Assembly (NCBI GenBank): GCA_023451265.1 | Contig: JAEYAG010000212.1 | Location: 1 to 6,101, forward strand | From: Actinomycetes bacterium | Lineage (GTDB): Bacteria; Actinomycetota; Actinomycetes; Actinomycetales; Microbacteriaceae | DNA length: 6,101 nucleotides | Reading direction: 5' to 3' | Shown: piece by piece, positions 1-5,554 of the stretch | How positions within the stretch are numbered: position 1 is the stretch's first letter | Layout of the letters: each line of letters starts with the position of its first letter | Translations under genes and position numbers: made by a program | The notes under the pieces: generated by a model | Databases searched by the model: none | What the model saw: only the letters and a program-made list of their open reading frames with translations | Told to the model about the DNA's origin: nothing

Positions 1-937
1 AGCCTGCCGCGGCCGGGTGCGGCTCGCCGGCCGGGGCCGCGGCCGCCTCGAGGGCGGTGTGCAGCTCGGCGGGCTCGAGCGGCAGCGGGTCCAGCTCCCA
101 CCCGGCGGCGCGCAGGCGCAGCGCCGCGATCGTCGACACCGGCAGCCAGACGCCCATGGCGTGCAGCTCCTCAGCCCGGGCGCGCAGCACCTCGTCGACG
201 GTTCCGTCGGCGTGCGTGCGACCGTCGTGGTCGAGAACGACGACGCGGTCGGTGATCCCGACGACGGCATCGAGGTTGTGCTCCACGAGCACGATCGCCC
301 GGTCGCCCGCCGCGACGAGCTCGCCCAGGGCGGCGTAGACCTCCTCGATCCCCTGCGGATCGAGGTTCGCGGTCGGCTCATCGAGCACGAGCAGCGGCGA
401 GCCCATGGCGAGGGCGCACGCGATCGCGAGCCGCTGCTTGCCGCCGCCGGACAGCCGGTCGGGGTTCTCGTGCCGGCGCTCCCACAGACCGACCCGCCGC
501 AGAGCGTCCTCCGTGCGGGTGAGCACCTCGTCCACCGGCAGGCGCAGGTTCTCGGGCCCGAACGCGACCTCGTCGAGGAGCGTCCCGGTCACCAGCTGCG
601 CGTCGGGGTCCTGGAACACCATTCCGACGTGCGTGCTGAGCTCGGACACCGGGGTCGTCGCCGCGTCGAGCCCGTCCACGAGCACGGTGCCCGTCACGGT
701 GGCCGGCACGGCGTGGGGGATGAGCCCGTTCAGCGCCAGCGCGAGCGTCGACTTGCCGGCGCCGCTCGGCCCGAGGAGCAGCACGACCTCACCGCGGGAC
801 ACCTGGAACGACGCGGATGCCGGGGCCTCGGCATCCGCCCCTTCGTGACGGATGCCGACGCCGTCGACCCGCAGCAGGGGTGTCGGCGTCGTGGCGGGGT
901 CGGCCGTGACGGCCGCTCCGGAGACGGCAGAGGTCAC
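1..937 (-). CDS. ECF-type ABC transporter ATP-binding protein, C-terminus beyond the window
   Basis: Energizing ATPase of an energy-coupling-factor vitamin/metal/cofactor importer, acting on the cytoplasmic face of the membrane. The 312 visible residues contain a complete ABC domain: Walker A GPSGAGKST (56-64), Q-loop FQDPDAQ (108-114), an EcfA-like DEVAFGPENL stretch (122-131), signature LSGGGKQR (162-169), Walker B LLVLDEP with catalytic Glu187, and the H-loop His220. A single-domain EcfA is about 270-290 residues. Here the chain continues through an Ala/Pro-rich linker with no stop, so I infer a double ATPase of YkoD type whose second half, and probably a T component, lie off the left edge. 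The GTG at 937 is chosen because an in-frame TGA lies 16 bases upstream (953-955) and GGGA precedes the GTG by six bases. The S-component gene lies upstream on the same strand. An iron box covers the probable promoter. The substrate cannot be read from the ATPase. Confidence 0.88.
   Translation of the reverse strand, partial: MTSAVSGAAVTADPATTPTPLLRVDGVGIRHEGADAEAPASASFQVSRGEVVLLLGPSGAGKSTLALALNGLIPHAVPATVTGTVLVDGLDAATTPVSELSTHVGMVFQDPDAQLVTGTLLDEVAFGPENLRLPVDEVLTRTEDALRRVGLWERRHENPDRLSGGGKQRLAIACALAMGSPLLVLDEPTANLDPQGIEEVYAALGELVAAGDRAIVLVEHNLDAVVGITDRVVVLDHDGRTHADGTVDEVLRARAEELHAMGVWLPVSTIAALRLRAAGWELDPLPLEPAELHTALEAAAAPAGEPHPAAAG
813..857. repeat. Three alternating 9-mers forming competing inverted repeats inside the ATPase gene
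   Basis: CGGATGCCG (814-822), CGGCATCCG (829-837) and CGGATGCCG (849-857) follow each other in alternating orientation. The first two form a 10-bp perfect stem (with G813-C838) around a six-base loop; the second and third form a 9-bp perfect stem around an 11-base loop. Only one hairpin can form at a time. They fall in codons 27-42 of the ATPase, just before Walker A, in a stretch rich in Ala, Asp and Glu not needed for the ABC fold. Confidence 0.7.
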
Positions 938-971
938 GGGTAGTCCCAGCGGTCAGAACAGAGGAGTCCCC

Positions 972-990
972 TTAGGTTAGCTGACCCTAA
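972..990 (-). promoter_or_regulatory. DtxR/IdeR-type iron box (operator)
   Basis: The plus-strand sequence TTAGGTTAGCTGACCCTAA matches the established DtxR/IdeR consensus TTAGGTTAGSCTAACCTAA at 16 of 19 positions, with the outer half-sites almost intact. It lies 34 bases upstream of the ATPase GTG and overlaps the probable -10 hexamer, the usual place for repression by a metal-loaded regulator. Expected effect: repression of the ATPase gene when Fe(II) is plentiful, and release on iron limitation. A manganese-responsive relative (MntR/SirR-like) is possible, but the word is the classic iron-box form. The regulator gene is not in the window. Confidence 0.8.
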
Positions 991-1002
991 GTTCCGCGCC
1001 AA
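974..1002 (-). promoter_or_regulatory. Probable sigma-70-type promoter of the ECF ATPase gene
   Basis: On the minus strand TTGGCG (1002-997) and TAACCT (979-974) are separated by 17 bases, the optimal spacing. The -35 matches TTGACA at four of six positions and the -10 keeps the key T, A and final T. Transcription would start near 967, giving a leader of about 30 bases before the GTG at 937. The iron box covers the -10 and the adjacent spacer, which supports the assignment. Not shown experimentally. Confidence 0.6.
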
Positions 1003-1035
1003 CAGCGCGGGTGCCGGCGGATACCGACGAGATGA

Positions 1036-1065
1036 CGGATGCCGAGGGACGCACCGCGGCATCCG
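1036..1065 (-). terminator. 9-bp perfect inverted repeat, possible terminator of the S-component gene
   Basis: CGGATGCCG (1036-1044) and CGGCATCCG (1057-1065) are exact reverse complements with a 12-base loop. The structure lies about 47 bases after the stop of the upstream S-component gene and ahead of the ATPase promoter. There is no T-run after the stem on the minus strand, so it is not a classical intrinsic terminator. U-tract-poor hairpins are often suggested as terminators in actinobacteria. The arms are also two copies of the 9-mer that recurs through the window. Confidence 0.35.
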
Positions 1066-1094
1066 CTCCTCGGAATGCGGTTTTCTCCTCGGAA
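1066..1094. repeat. Two 10-bp direct repeats, 19-base period
   Basis: CTCCTCGGAA occurs at 1066-1075 and again at 1085-1094, both in the spacer between the S-component gene and the ATPase promoter. On the minus strand the unit reads TTCCGAGGAG. Two same-facing copies about two helical turns apart could be a double binding site, or a chance duplication. No known operator is recognised. Confidence 0.4.
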
Positions 1095-1111
1095 CCCGAC
1101 GCGCGCGCGGG

Positions 1112-1669
1112 TCAGCGGCCGGCGGTCTGCCGCGCGACGCCCGCGCGCCGGAGCGACGCCCCGACGCCGAGGCCCAGCGCCGTCCACGCGACCGGCCCCA
1201 GCACCGACAGGGCGAGGTAGGCGATCTGCGCCCAGGGCGCGAACGCGCTCAGATGCGCGGCGAAGAACACCGCGACGGCGACGATGAGGCCGATGATCAC
1301 GGCGGAGATGAAGAACCGCCAGGCGCCCCAGGCGCGGTAGCGGGTGAGGGCGGCGACGCCCTCCTGGATCGCGCCGAACAGCAGCGCGGTGCCGATGAAG
1401 CGGCCCGCCCAGGCCGGGTTGAAGGCCGTCGCCACGAGCGCCGCGAGCACGTGCGTGAGGATCGCCACGAGCGGCAGCCGCAGCACTTCCTGCGCGACGA
1501 TGCCGGGCAGCACGTGCGCGCCGAGGACGAAGCCGTAGGCGATCGCGAGCGGCGAGGCGAGGACGAGCGGGGTGATCACACCGGCGATGCCGCCGACGAT
1601 GCCCGTTGCGACCCCGATCGCCGCGCACACGAGCAGCACGCGCGTCGAGAGGAGCGTGTGTCGGGCCAC
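1112..1669 (-). CDS. ECF transporter S component, YkoE-like
   Basis: Integral membrane substrate-binding subunit (S component) of an ECF importer. The 185 residues are almost wholly hydrophobic, with about five or six membrane segments (roughly 9-33, 40-60, 66-85, 90-107, 118-140, 147-170) and a basic C-terminus. The layout, including the block ALLFGAIQEGVAALTRYRAW (95-114), parallels Bacillus YkoE, where the equivalent stretch runs GIVQGLGAEAVFLATRWKAY. YkoE serves a hydroxymethylpyrimidine/thiamine transporter encoded beside the double ATPase YkoD, the same pairing as here. Substrate is uncertain: no thiamine riboswitch is visible upstream, while the adjoining ATPase carries an iron box, so a heme, siderophore or metal-cofactor ligand is possible. 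The frame stays open far upstream into the pirin gene. The GTG at 1669 is chosen because it avoids that overlap and sits exactly where a leaderless transcript would begin. Confidence 0.72.
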   Translation of the reverse strand: MARHTLLSTRVLLVCAAIGVATGIVGGIAGVITPLVLASPLAIAYGFVLGAHVLPGIVAQEVLRLPLVAILTHVLAALVATAFNPAWAGRFIGTALLFGAIQEGVAALTRYRAWGAWRFFISAVIIGLIVAVAVFFAAHLSAFAPWAQIAYLALSVLGPVAWTALGLGVGASLRRAGVARQTAGR

Positions 1670-1675
1670 CCATCC

Positions 1676-1681
1676 AGCGTA
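1676..1681 (-). promoter_or_regulatory. Possible -10 box for a leaderless S-component transcript
   Basis: TACGCT (1681-1676, minus strand) is followed by six bases and then the GTG, so transcription would start at or next to the first base of the start codon. No Shine-Dalgarno sequence stands at normal distance (the nearest GGAGG is 20 bases away), in keeping with a leaderless mRNA, which is common in actinobacteria. No convincing -35 is seen. Confidence 0.35.
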
Positions 1682-1709
1682 GCCGCCCGCCTCCGCCGGT
1701 CCGGCCGTG

Positions 1710-1728
1710 AAAACCCGTCCGCGCGGGT
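1710..1728 (-). terminator. Small hairpin with short T-run directly after the pirin stop
   Basis: On the minus strand ACCCG (1728-1724) pairs with CGGGT (1717-1713) across a six-base loop, and the run TTTT (1713-1710) ends the structure. The stem starts in the last base of the pirin stop codon. At five base pairs with a short T-run it would be a weak intrinsic terminator. It separates pirin from the S-component gene, which has its own candidate -10 box. Confidence 0.4.
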
Positions 1729-2693
1729 CAGCCCCGGCGCCGGCGCTGCGTGAGGCGCACGGCGGGCAACGGCGGAGCGGGGATGCGCTCGGCGCCGTGA
1801 CCGACCACGTGACCGAACCGCGGCGCGCCGACCTCCCAGTCCTCGCGCGCGGCGACGATCTCCTCGTGGGAGCGGCCGACGAAGTTCCACCACATGACGA
1901 TGTCCGCCTCGAACGGCTCGCCGCCGAGGAGGAACACCGTCGTCTCGCGCTCGGCGCGGACCTCGATCTCGTCGCGACGGATGCCGAGATACAGCAGGCT
2001 TTGGTCCGCCAGCGCCGTCGGCTCGGGGGTCTGCACGACGGGGGCGCCGTCGACCCCGACCAGGGCATACTCCCACGCCGGCTCCAGCGGCAGAAGCACG
2101 CGGCCGCCGGCGGGGATGCGCACCTCGACGCCCGCGATGGGCGTGTGCATCGTGGCGGGGGAGACCGCCCCGGCGAACGCGCCCACGACGACGGTCGCGG
2201 TGGCGCCGCCGCCGAGGTCGACGACCGGGAGGTCTTCGTGCCGCTCGAACGCGGGCGCCCCGTGGCGGCGCGTCTCGGGCAAGGCGACCCACAGCTGCAG
2301 CGCGTCCAACGCCACGGCATCCTCGCCCACGGAATACTCCGAGTGGGCGATGCCGGCGCCGCTGGTCATGATGTTCAGCGCGCCGCGCCGGACGACGACG
2401 TCGCTGCCGAGGGTGTCGCGGTGCCGGACCTCCCCGACGAAGGGCCACGTCACGGTCTGCAGACCGATGTGCGGATGCGGCTCGACGCGCATCTTCGCGA
2501 CCTGAGGCCCGAACCGGTCGAGAAAGCACCACGCGCCCACCATCGGCAGCTCCCGCTGCGGCAGGCTGCGGTGCACCTCCATCGCGCGCACGCCGCCGAG
2601 CGGCACCTCGCGGGCGTCGAGCAGCAGGGCCCGCGGGCCGTCGCAGACGGCCGGCGCCTCGAGAGTCTCGGGCCCCGCGTCGAGCCGGGTCAT
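1728..2693 (-). CDS. Pirin family protein
   Basis: A 321-residue bicupin of the pirin family, expected in the cytoplasm. The N-terminal cupin has the full metal-binding set: PHPHIG (His73, His75) and GIAHSEYS (His117, Glu119), equivalent to the four iron ligands of human pirin. Other family marks are HRDTLG (91-96), NIMTSGAGI (107-115) and QLWVALPE (133-140). The C-terminal half carries the pirin_C cupin and a MWWNF motif typical of bacterial members. Known pirins act as quercetin dioxygenases, redox-dependent transcription cofactors, or partners of metabolic enzymes. The role of this one cannot be told from sequence. The ATG at 2693 overlaps the TGA of the upstream acetyltransferase gene (ATGA), so translation is probably coupled. 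No strong independent ribosome-binding site is visible, which fits coupling. Confidence 0.93.
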   Translation of the reverse strand: MTRLDAGPETLEAPAVCDGPRALLLDAREVPLGGVRAMEVHRSLPQRELPMVGAWCFLDRFGPQVAKMRVEPHPHIGLQTVTWPFVGEVRHRDTLGSDVVVRRGALNIMTSGAGIAHSEYSVGEDAVALDALQLWVALPETRRHGAPAFERHEDLPVVDLGGGATATVVVGAFAGAVSPATMHTPIAGVEVRIPAGGRVLLPLEPAWEYALVGVDGAPVVQTPEPTALADQSLLYLGIRRDEIEVRAERETTVFLLGGEPFEADIVMWWNFVGRSHEEIVAAREDWEVGAPRFGHVVGHGAERIPAPPLPAVRLTQRRRRG

Positions 2694-3064
2694 CCCCGCA
2701 TGGTCCCGACGCCCTCGTCGCCGGGCAGCCGATCCTCCAGCGGTGCGGCGTCGGCGGTCTCGACGTCGCGCGGGCGCCACCGCACCTCCAGGCCCGGCAC
2801 CTCGTGCTTCTGCAGGTACTTCACGACGAACGGGCACACCGGCACGACCGTCTCGCCGCGGGCGGCGACATCGGCCATCGCTCCGCCGACGAGGGTCGAG
2901 CCGAGCCCCCTCCCGCCGAACGCCGGGTCGATCTCGGTGTGCGGGAAGACGAGTCTGCCCTCGGCATCCGCCTCGAACTCGGCGAACCCCGCCACCGTGT
3001 CGTCGACGATCACCTCGTACCGGTGCTTGTCGTCGTTGCGGACGATGCGGACCTCGTCGGCCAT
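2690..3064 (-). CDS. Small GNAT-like N-acetyltransferase (YjdJ/NATD1 type)
   Basis: A 124-residue protein of the short Gcn5-related acetyltransferase family (Acetyltransf_CG, as in bacterial YjdJ and animal NATD1). It contains FPHTEIDPAFGGRGLGS (40-56), in which GGRGLG is the acetyl-CoA pyrophosphate-binding loop, followed by the family's VPVCPFVVKYLQKH block (74-87) with Cys77 and His87. The core ends near residue 95. The last 30 or so residues are a less conserved acidic tail. The acceptor substrate of this family is not firmly known. The ATG at 3064 is preceded by GGAGGGA at six bases, which decides the start, although the frame continues open to 3232. It is the first gene of a two-gene unit with pirin and is divergent from cstA. 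Confidence 0.87.
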   Translation of the reverse strand: MADEVRIVRNDDKHRYEVIVDDTVAGFAEFEADAEGRLVFPHTEIDPAFGGRGLGSTLVGGAMADVAARGETVVPVCPFVVKYLQKHEVPGLEVRWRPRDVETADAAPLEDRLPGDEGVGTMRG

Positions 3065-3070
3065 GTCGGC

Positions 3071-3077
3071 TCCCTCC
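3071..3077 (-). promoter_or_regulatory. Ribosome-binding site of the GNAT gene
   Basis: GGAGGGA on the minus strand, six bases before the ATG at 3064. It is a strong Shine-Dalgarno match and fixes this start over in-frame candidates farther upstream. Confidence 0.75.
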
Positions 3078-3094
3078 GTCGGTGTCTGTGTCCC

Positions 3095-3100
3095 AACGTA
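3095..3100 (-). promoter_or_regulatory. Possible -10 box of the GNAT-pirin unit
   Basis: TACGTT (3100-3095, minus strand) would start transcription near 3088, leaving a leader of about 24 bases that contains the strong ribosome-binding site. No good -35 is present at 16-18 bases, so this is tentative. Confidence 0.3.
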
Positions 3101-3214
3101 GGCGCGCAGGCTTCTGTTCCGCCAGCGGGCCGGCGCGGATGCCGCTCGTCGCGCCATCGGCGCCGCTCGTCGCATCGCCCGCCCACCGGTCCGCCGCACG
3201 GGCGTCGCCCTTCT

Positions 3215-3220
3215 TACTCT
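3215..3220 (+). promoter_or_regulatory. Possible -10 box of cstA
   Basis: TACTCT is the best -10-like hexamer in the spacer on the plus strand. It would start transcription near 3227 and give a leader of about 30 bases. No clear -35 is seen, so an activator could be needed, as is usual for carbon-starvation genes. I saw no convincing CRP/GlxR-type palindrome. Confidence 0.3.
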
Positions 3221-3225
3221 GGTGC

Positions 3226-3241
3226 GGCGCAACGATGCGCC
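3226..3241 (+). repeat. Perfect 6-bp inverted repeat in the cstA leader
   Basis: GGCGCA (3226-3231) and TGCGCC (3236-3241) are exact reverse complements around the loop ACGA. If transcription starts near 3227, the hairpin sits at the very 5' end of the mRNA, five bases before the Shine-Dalgarno. It could stabilise the message, or be a DNA operator overlapping the start point. Confidence 0.5.
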
Positions 3242-3245
3242 CTGT

Positions 3246-3251
3246 GAGGAG
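3246..3251 (+). promoter_or_regulatory. Ribosome-binding site of cstA
   Basis: GAGGAG, five bases before the ATG at 3257. It supports this first start and hence the long hydrophilic N-terminus of the protein. Confidence 0.75.
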
Positions 3252-3256
3252 ATCCG

Positions 3257-5542
3257 ATGAGTGCACCTTCATCACGCCGCGGCTCCGCCGTGGCCGACGA
3301 TCCCGAGATCGTCACCGACCCGTCCCTGCCCCCCGTCGCCGTCACCGACGCGCAGGAGCGCGAGGCCAGCCGCTGGACCTGGCCGAAGATCGTCCTGTGG
3401 GTGGCGATCGCGCTGCTCGGCGGTCTGGCCTGGGTCATGCTCGCCATCGTTCGCGGCGAGACCGTCAACGCCATCTGGTTCGTGTTCGCCGCCGTCTGCA
3501 CGTACCTCATCGGCTACCGCTTCTACTCGAAGGTCATCGCGCGTTACATCCCGCGCCCCGACGACCGGCGGGCGACGCCGGCCGAGGTGAAATCCAACGG
3601 CAAGGACTACGTCCCCACCGACCGTCGCGTGCTGTACGGTCACCACTTCGCCGCCATCGCCGGCGCCGGCCCGCTCGTCGGCCCCGTGCTCGCGGCGCAG
3701 ATGGGATACCTCCCCGGGACGATCTGGATCATCGTCGGCGTCGTGCTCGCCGGCGCCGTGCAGGACTACACCGTGCTGTTCTTCTCGATGCGCCGCGGCG
3801 GCCGCACGATCGGCCAGATGGCCCGCCAGGAGCTCGGCAAGATCGGCGGCACCGCGGCGATCATCGCGTCGCTGCTCATCATGCTGATCATCGTCGCGAT
3901 CCTCGCGCTCGTCGTCGTCAACGCCCTGGGCGAGAGCCCGTGGGGCGTCTTCTCCGTCGCGATGACCATCCCGATCGCCCTGTTCATGGGGGTCTACCTG
4001 CGCTATCTGCGCCCCGGCAAGGTCACCGAGGTCTCGCTCATCGGCTTCGTCCTGCTGATGTTCGCGATCATCGGCGGCGGCTGGGTCGCCGGCACCGAGT
4101 GGGGCCAGGCGATCTTCCACCTCGACCGCACGACGATCGCCGTCGGCATCATCATCTACGGCTTCATCGCCGCGGTGCTGCCGGTGTGGCTGCTGCTCGC
4201 ACCGCGCGACTACCTGTCGACGTTCATGAAGATCGGCGTCATCGTCATGCTCGCCGGCGCAATCGTGCTGGTGCGGCCCGAGATCTCGGTGCCCGCCGTC
4301 ACGATCTTCGGCGAGAACGGCCTGGGCCCGGTGTTCGCCGGTCCGCTCTTCCCGTTCCTGTTCGTCACGATCGCCTGCGGCGCCCTGTCGGGCTTCCACG
4401 CCCTGATCTCGTCGGGCACCACCCCGAAGCTCATCGAGAAAGAGAAGCAGACCCGCTTCATCGGCTACGGCGGCATGCTCATGGAGTCGTTCGTCGCGAT
4501 CATGGCGCTCGTCGCGGCCGTGTCGATCGATCAGGGCATCTACTTCGCGATGAACGCCTCGGCGGCCGCGACCGGCGGCACCGTCGAGGGCGCGGTCGCG
4601 TTCGTGAACTCGCTGGGACTCACGGGCGTCCATCTCACGCCCGAGATGCTCACGACCACCGCTGCCAACGTCGGTGAAGAGTCGATCGTCTCGCGCACCG
4701 GCGGCGCGCCCACGTTGGCGCTGGGGCTCGCGCACATCATGCAGCAGTTCCTCGGCGGCACCGCGATGATGGCCTTCTGGTACCACTTCGCGATCATGTT
4801 CGAGGCGCTGTTCATCCTCACCGCGGTGGATGCCGGCACGCGCGTCGCGCGCTTCATGCTGCAGGACTCGATCGGTGCCTGGTTCCCCAAGTTCCGCGAC
4901 GTGTCGTGGCGACCGGGCGTGTGGATCTGCACCGCGATCATGGTGGTCGGCTGGGGCACGATCCTCATCCTCGGTGTGACCGACCCGCTCGGCGGCATCA
5001 ACACCTTCTTCCCGCTGTTCGGCATCGCCAACCAGCTGCTCGCCGCGATCGCGCTCGCCGTCGTCATGGCGATCGTGGCCAAGCGTGGACCGAGCTACGT
5101 GAAGTGGCTGTGGATCATCGCGGTGCCGATGGTGTTCACCGCGGTCATCACGATCACGGCATCCGCCTACAAGATCTTCTCGCCGGTCCCGGCGATCGGA
5201 TACTGGGCGAACAATGCGAAATACCGGGGGGCGCAGGCGGCCGGCGACGACGCGCTCGGCACGCCCGAAGTCGTGAACGCCGTCATCCGCAACACCGCGG
5301 TGCAGGGCACGCTGTCGATCATCTTCGTGGTGCTGGCGATCATCGTGATCATCGCGGCGTCGATCGTGACGATCAAGGCGATCCTCGCGGGCGGCGGCGA
5401 GAACACCGAGGACGCCCCGGTGCCCTCGCGCCGCTATGCCCCGGCCGGGCTCCTCGCGTCCAAGCCCGAGCGCGAGCTCGAGAAGCAGTGGGAGCCGATC
5501 CTCGCCGAGGAGCGGCGCGAGCTCGCTCACCGCGGGCACTGA
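3257..5542 (+). CDS. cstA: Carbon starvation protein CstA (peptide/pyruvate transporter)
   Basis: A 761-residue polytopic membrane protein of the CstA/BtsT family, which takes up pyruvate and, in several bacteria, peptides; E. coli cstA is induced on carbon starvation. A hydrophilic N-terminus of about 44 residues precedes the first membrane segment (45-65). Family landmarks are GHHFAAIAGAGPLVGP (128-143), QMGYLPGTIW (148-157), AVQDYTVLFFSMRRGG (167-182) and, farther on, GTTPKLI and GGTAMMAFWYHF. The CstA domain and the C-terminal five-helix CstA domain are both intact. E. coli CstA is about 700 residues; the excess here is mainly the N-terminal extension and a charged cytoplasmic tail of about 45 residues (PERELEKQWEPILAEERREL region). 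The YbdD-family gene starts 12 bases after the stop, so the two are surely one operon. A LytS-like kinase gene probably begins farther downstream. Confidence 0.96.
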   Translation: MSAPSSRRGSAVADDPEIVTDPSLPPVAVTDAQEREASRWTWPKIVLWVAIALLGGLAWVMLAIVRGETVNAIWFVFAAVCTYLIGYRFYSKVIARYIPRPDDRRATPAEVKSNGKDYVPTDRRVLYGHHFAAIAGAGPLVGPVLAAQMGYLPGTIWIIVGVVLAGAVQDYTVLFFSMRRGGRTIGQMARQELGKIGGTAAIIASLLIMLIIVAILALVVVNALGESPWGVFSVAMTIPIALFMGVYLRYLRPGKVTEVSLIGFVLLMFAIIGGGWVAGTEWGQAIFHLDRTTIAVGIIIYGFIAAVLPVWLLLAPRDYLSTFMKIGVIVMLAGAIVLVRPEISVPAVTIFGENGLGPVFAGPLFPFLFVTIACGALSGFHALISSGTTPKLIEKEKQTRFIGYGGMLMESFVAIMALVAAVSIDQGIYFAMNASAAATGGTVEGAVAFVNSLGLTGVHLTPEMLTTTAANVGEESIVSRTGGAPTLALGLAHIMQQFLGGTAMMAFWYHFAIMFEALFILTAVDAGTRVARFMLQDSIGAWFPKFRDVSWRPGVWICTAIMVVGWGTILILGVTDPLGGINTFFPLFGIANQLLAAIALAVVMAIVAKRGPSYVKWLWIIAVPMVFTAVITITASAYKIFSPVPAIGYWANNAKYRGAQAAGDDALGTPEVVNAVIRNTAVQGTLSIIFVVLAIIVIIAASIVTIKAILAGGGENTEDAPVPSRRYAPAGLLASKPERELEKQWEPILAEERRELAHRGH

Positions 5543-5546
5543 GGAG
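5541..5546 (+). promoter_or_regulatory. Ribosome-binding site of the ybdD-like gene, overlapping the cstA stop
   Basis: GAGGAG begins inside the cstA TGA and lies eight bases before the GTG at 5555. This supports the GTG start and tight coupling of the two genes. Confidence 0.65.
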
Positions 5547-5554
5547 CGGCGGCC

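Noticed and set aside
17..943. Long plus-strand open frame of 308 codons opposite the ABC ATPase
   Set aside because: The minus strand encodes an unmistakable ABC domain over the same bases. The plus-strand product is Arg/Gly/His-rich and low in complexity, as expected of an antisense frame in high-G+C DNA.
1670..1727. TPP riboswitch before the YkoE-like gene
   Set aside because: The gap is only 58 bases, and no CTGAGA-type thi element or long paired structure was found.
1112..2320. 402-residue version of the S component
   Set aside because: The first 217 residues are out-of-frame pirin sequence rich in Arg, Ser and Pro. The hydrophobic S-component fold begins just after the GTG at 1669.
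3065..3256. CRP/GlxR-type site in the divergent spacer before cstA
   Set aside because: Looked for a TGTGA-N6-TCACA-like palindrome because cstA is often under such control. Only scattered half-site-like TGTG words were found.
1728..3275. Pirin with a 194-residue N-terminal extension reaching 3275
   Set aside because: The extension is the acetyltransferase gene read in another frame. The pirin family begins near the ATG at 2693, which overlaps the upstream stop codon in the typical coupled way.
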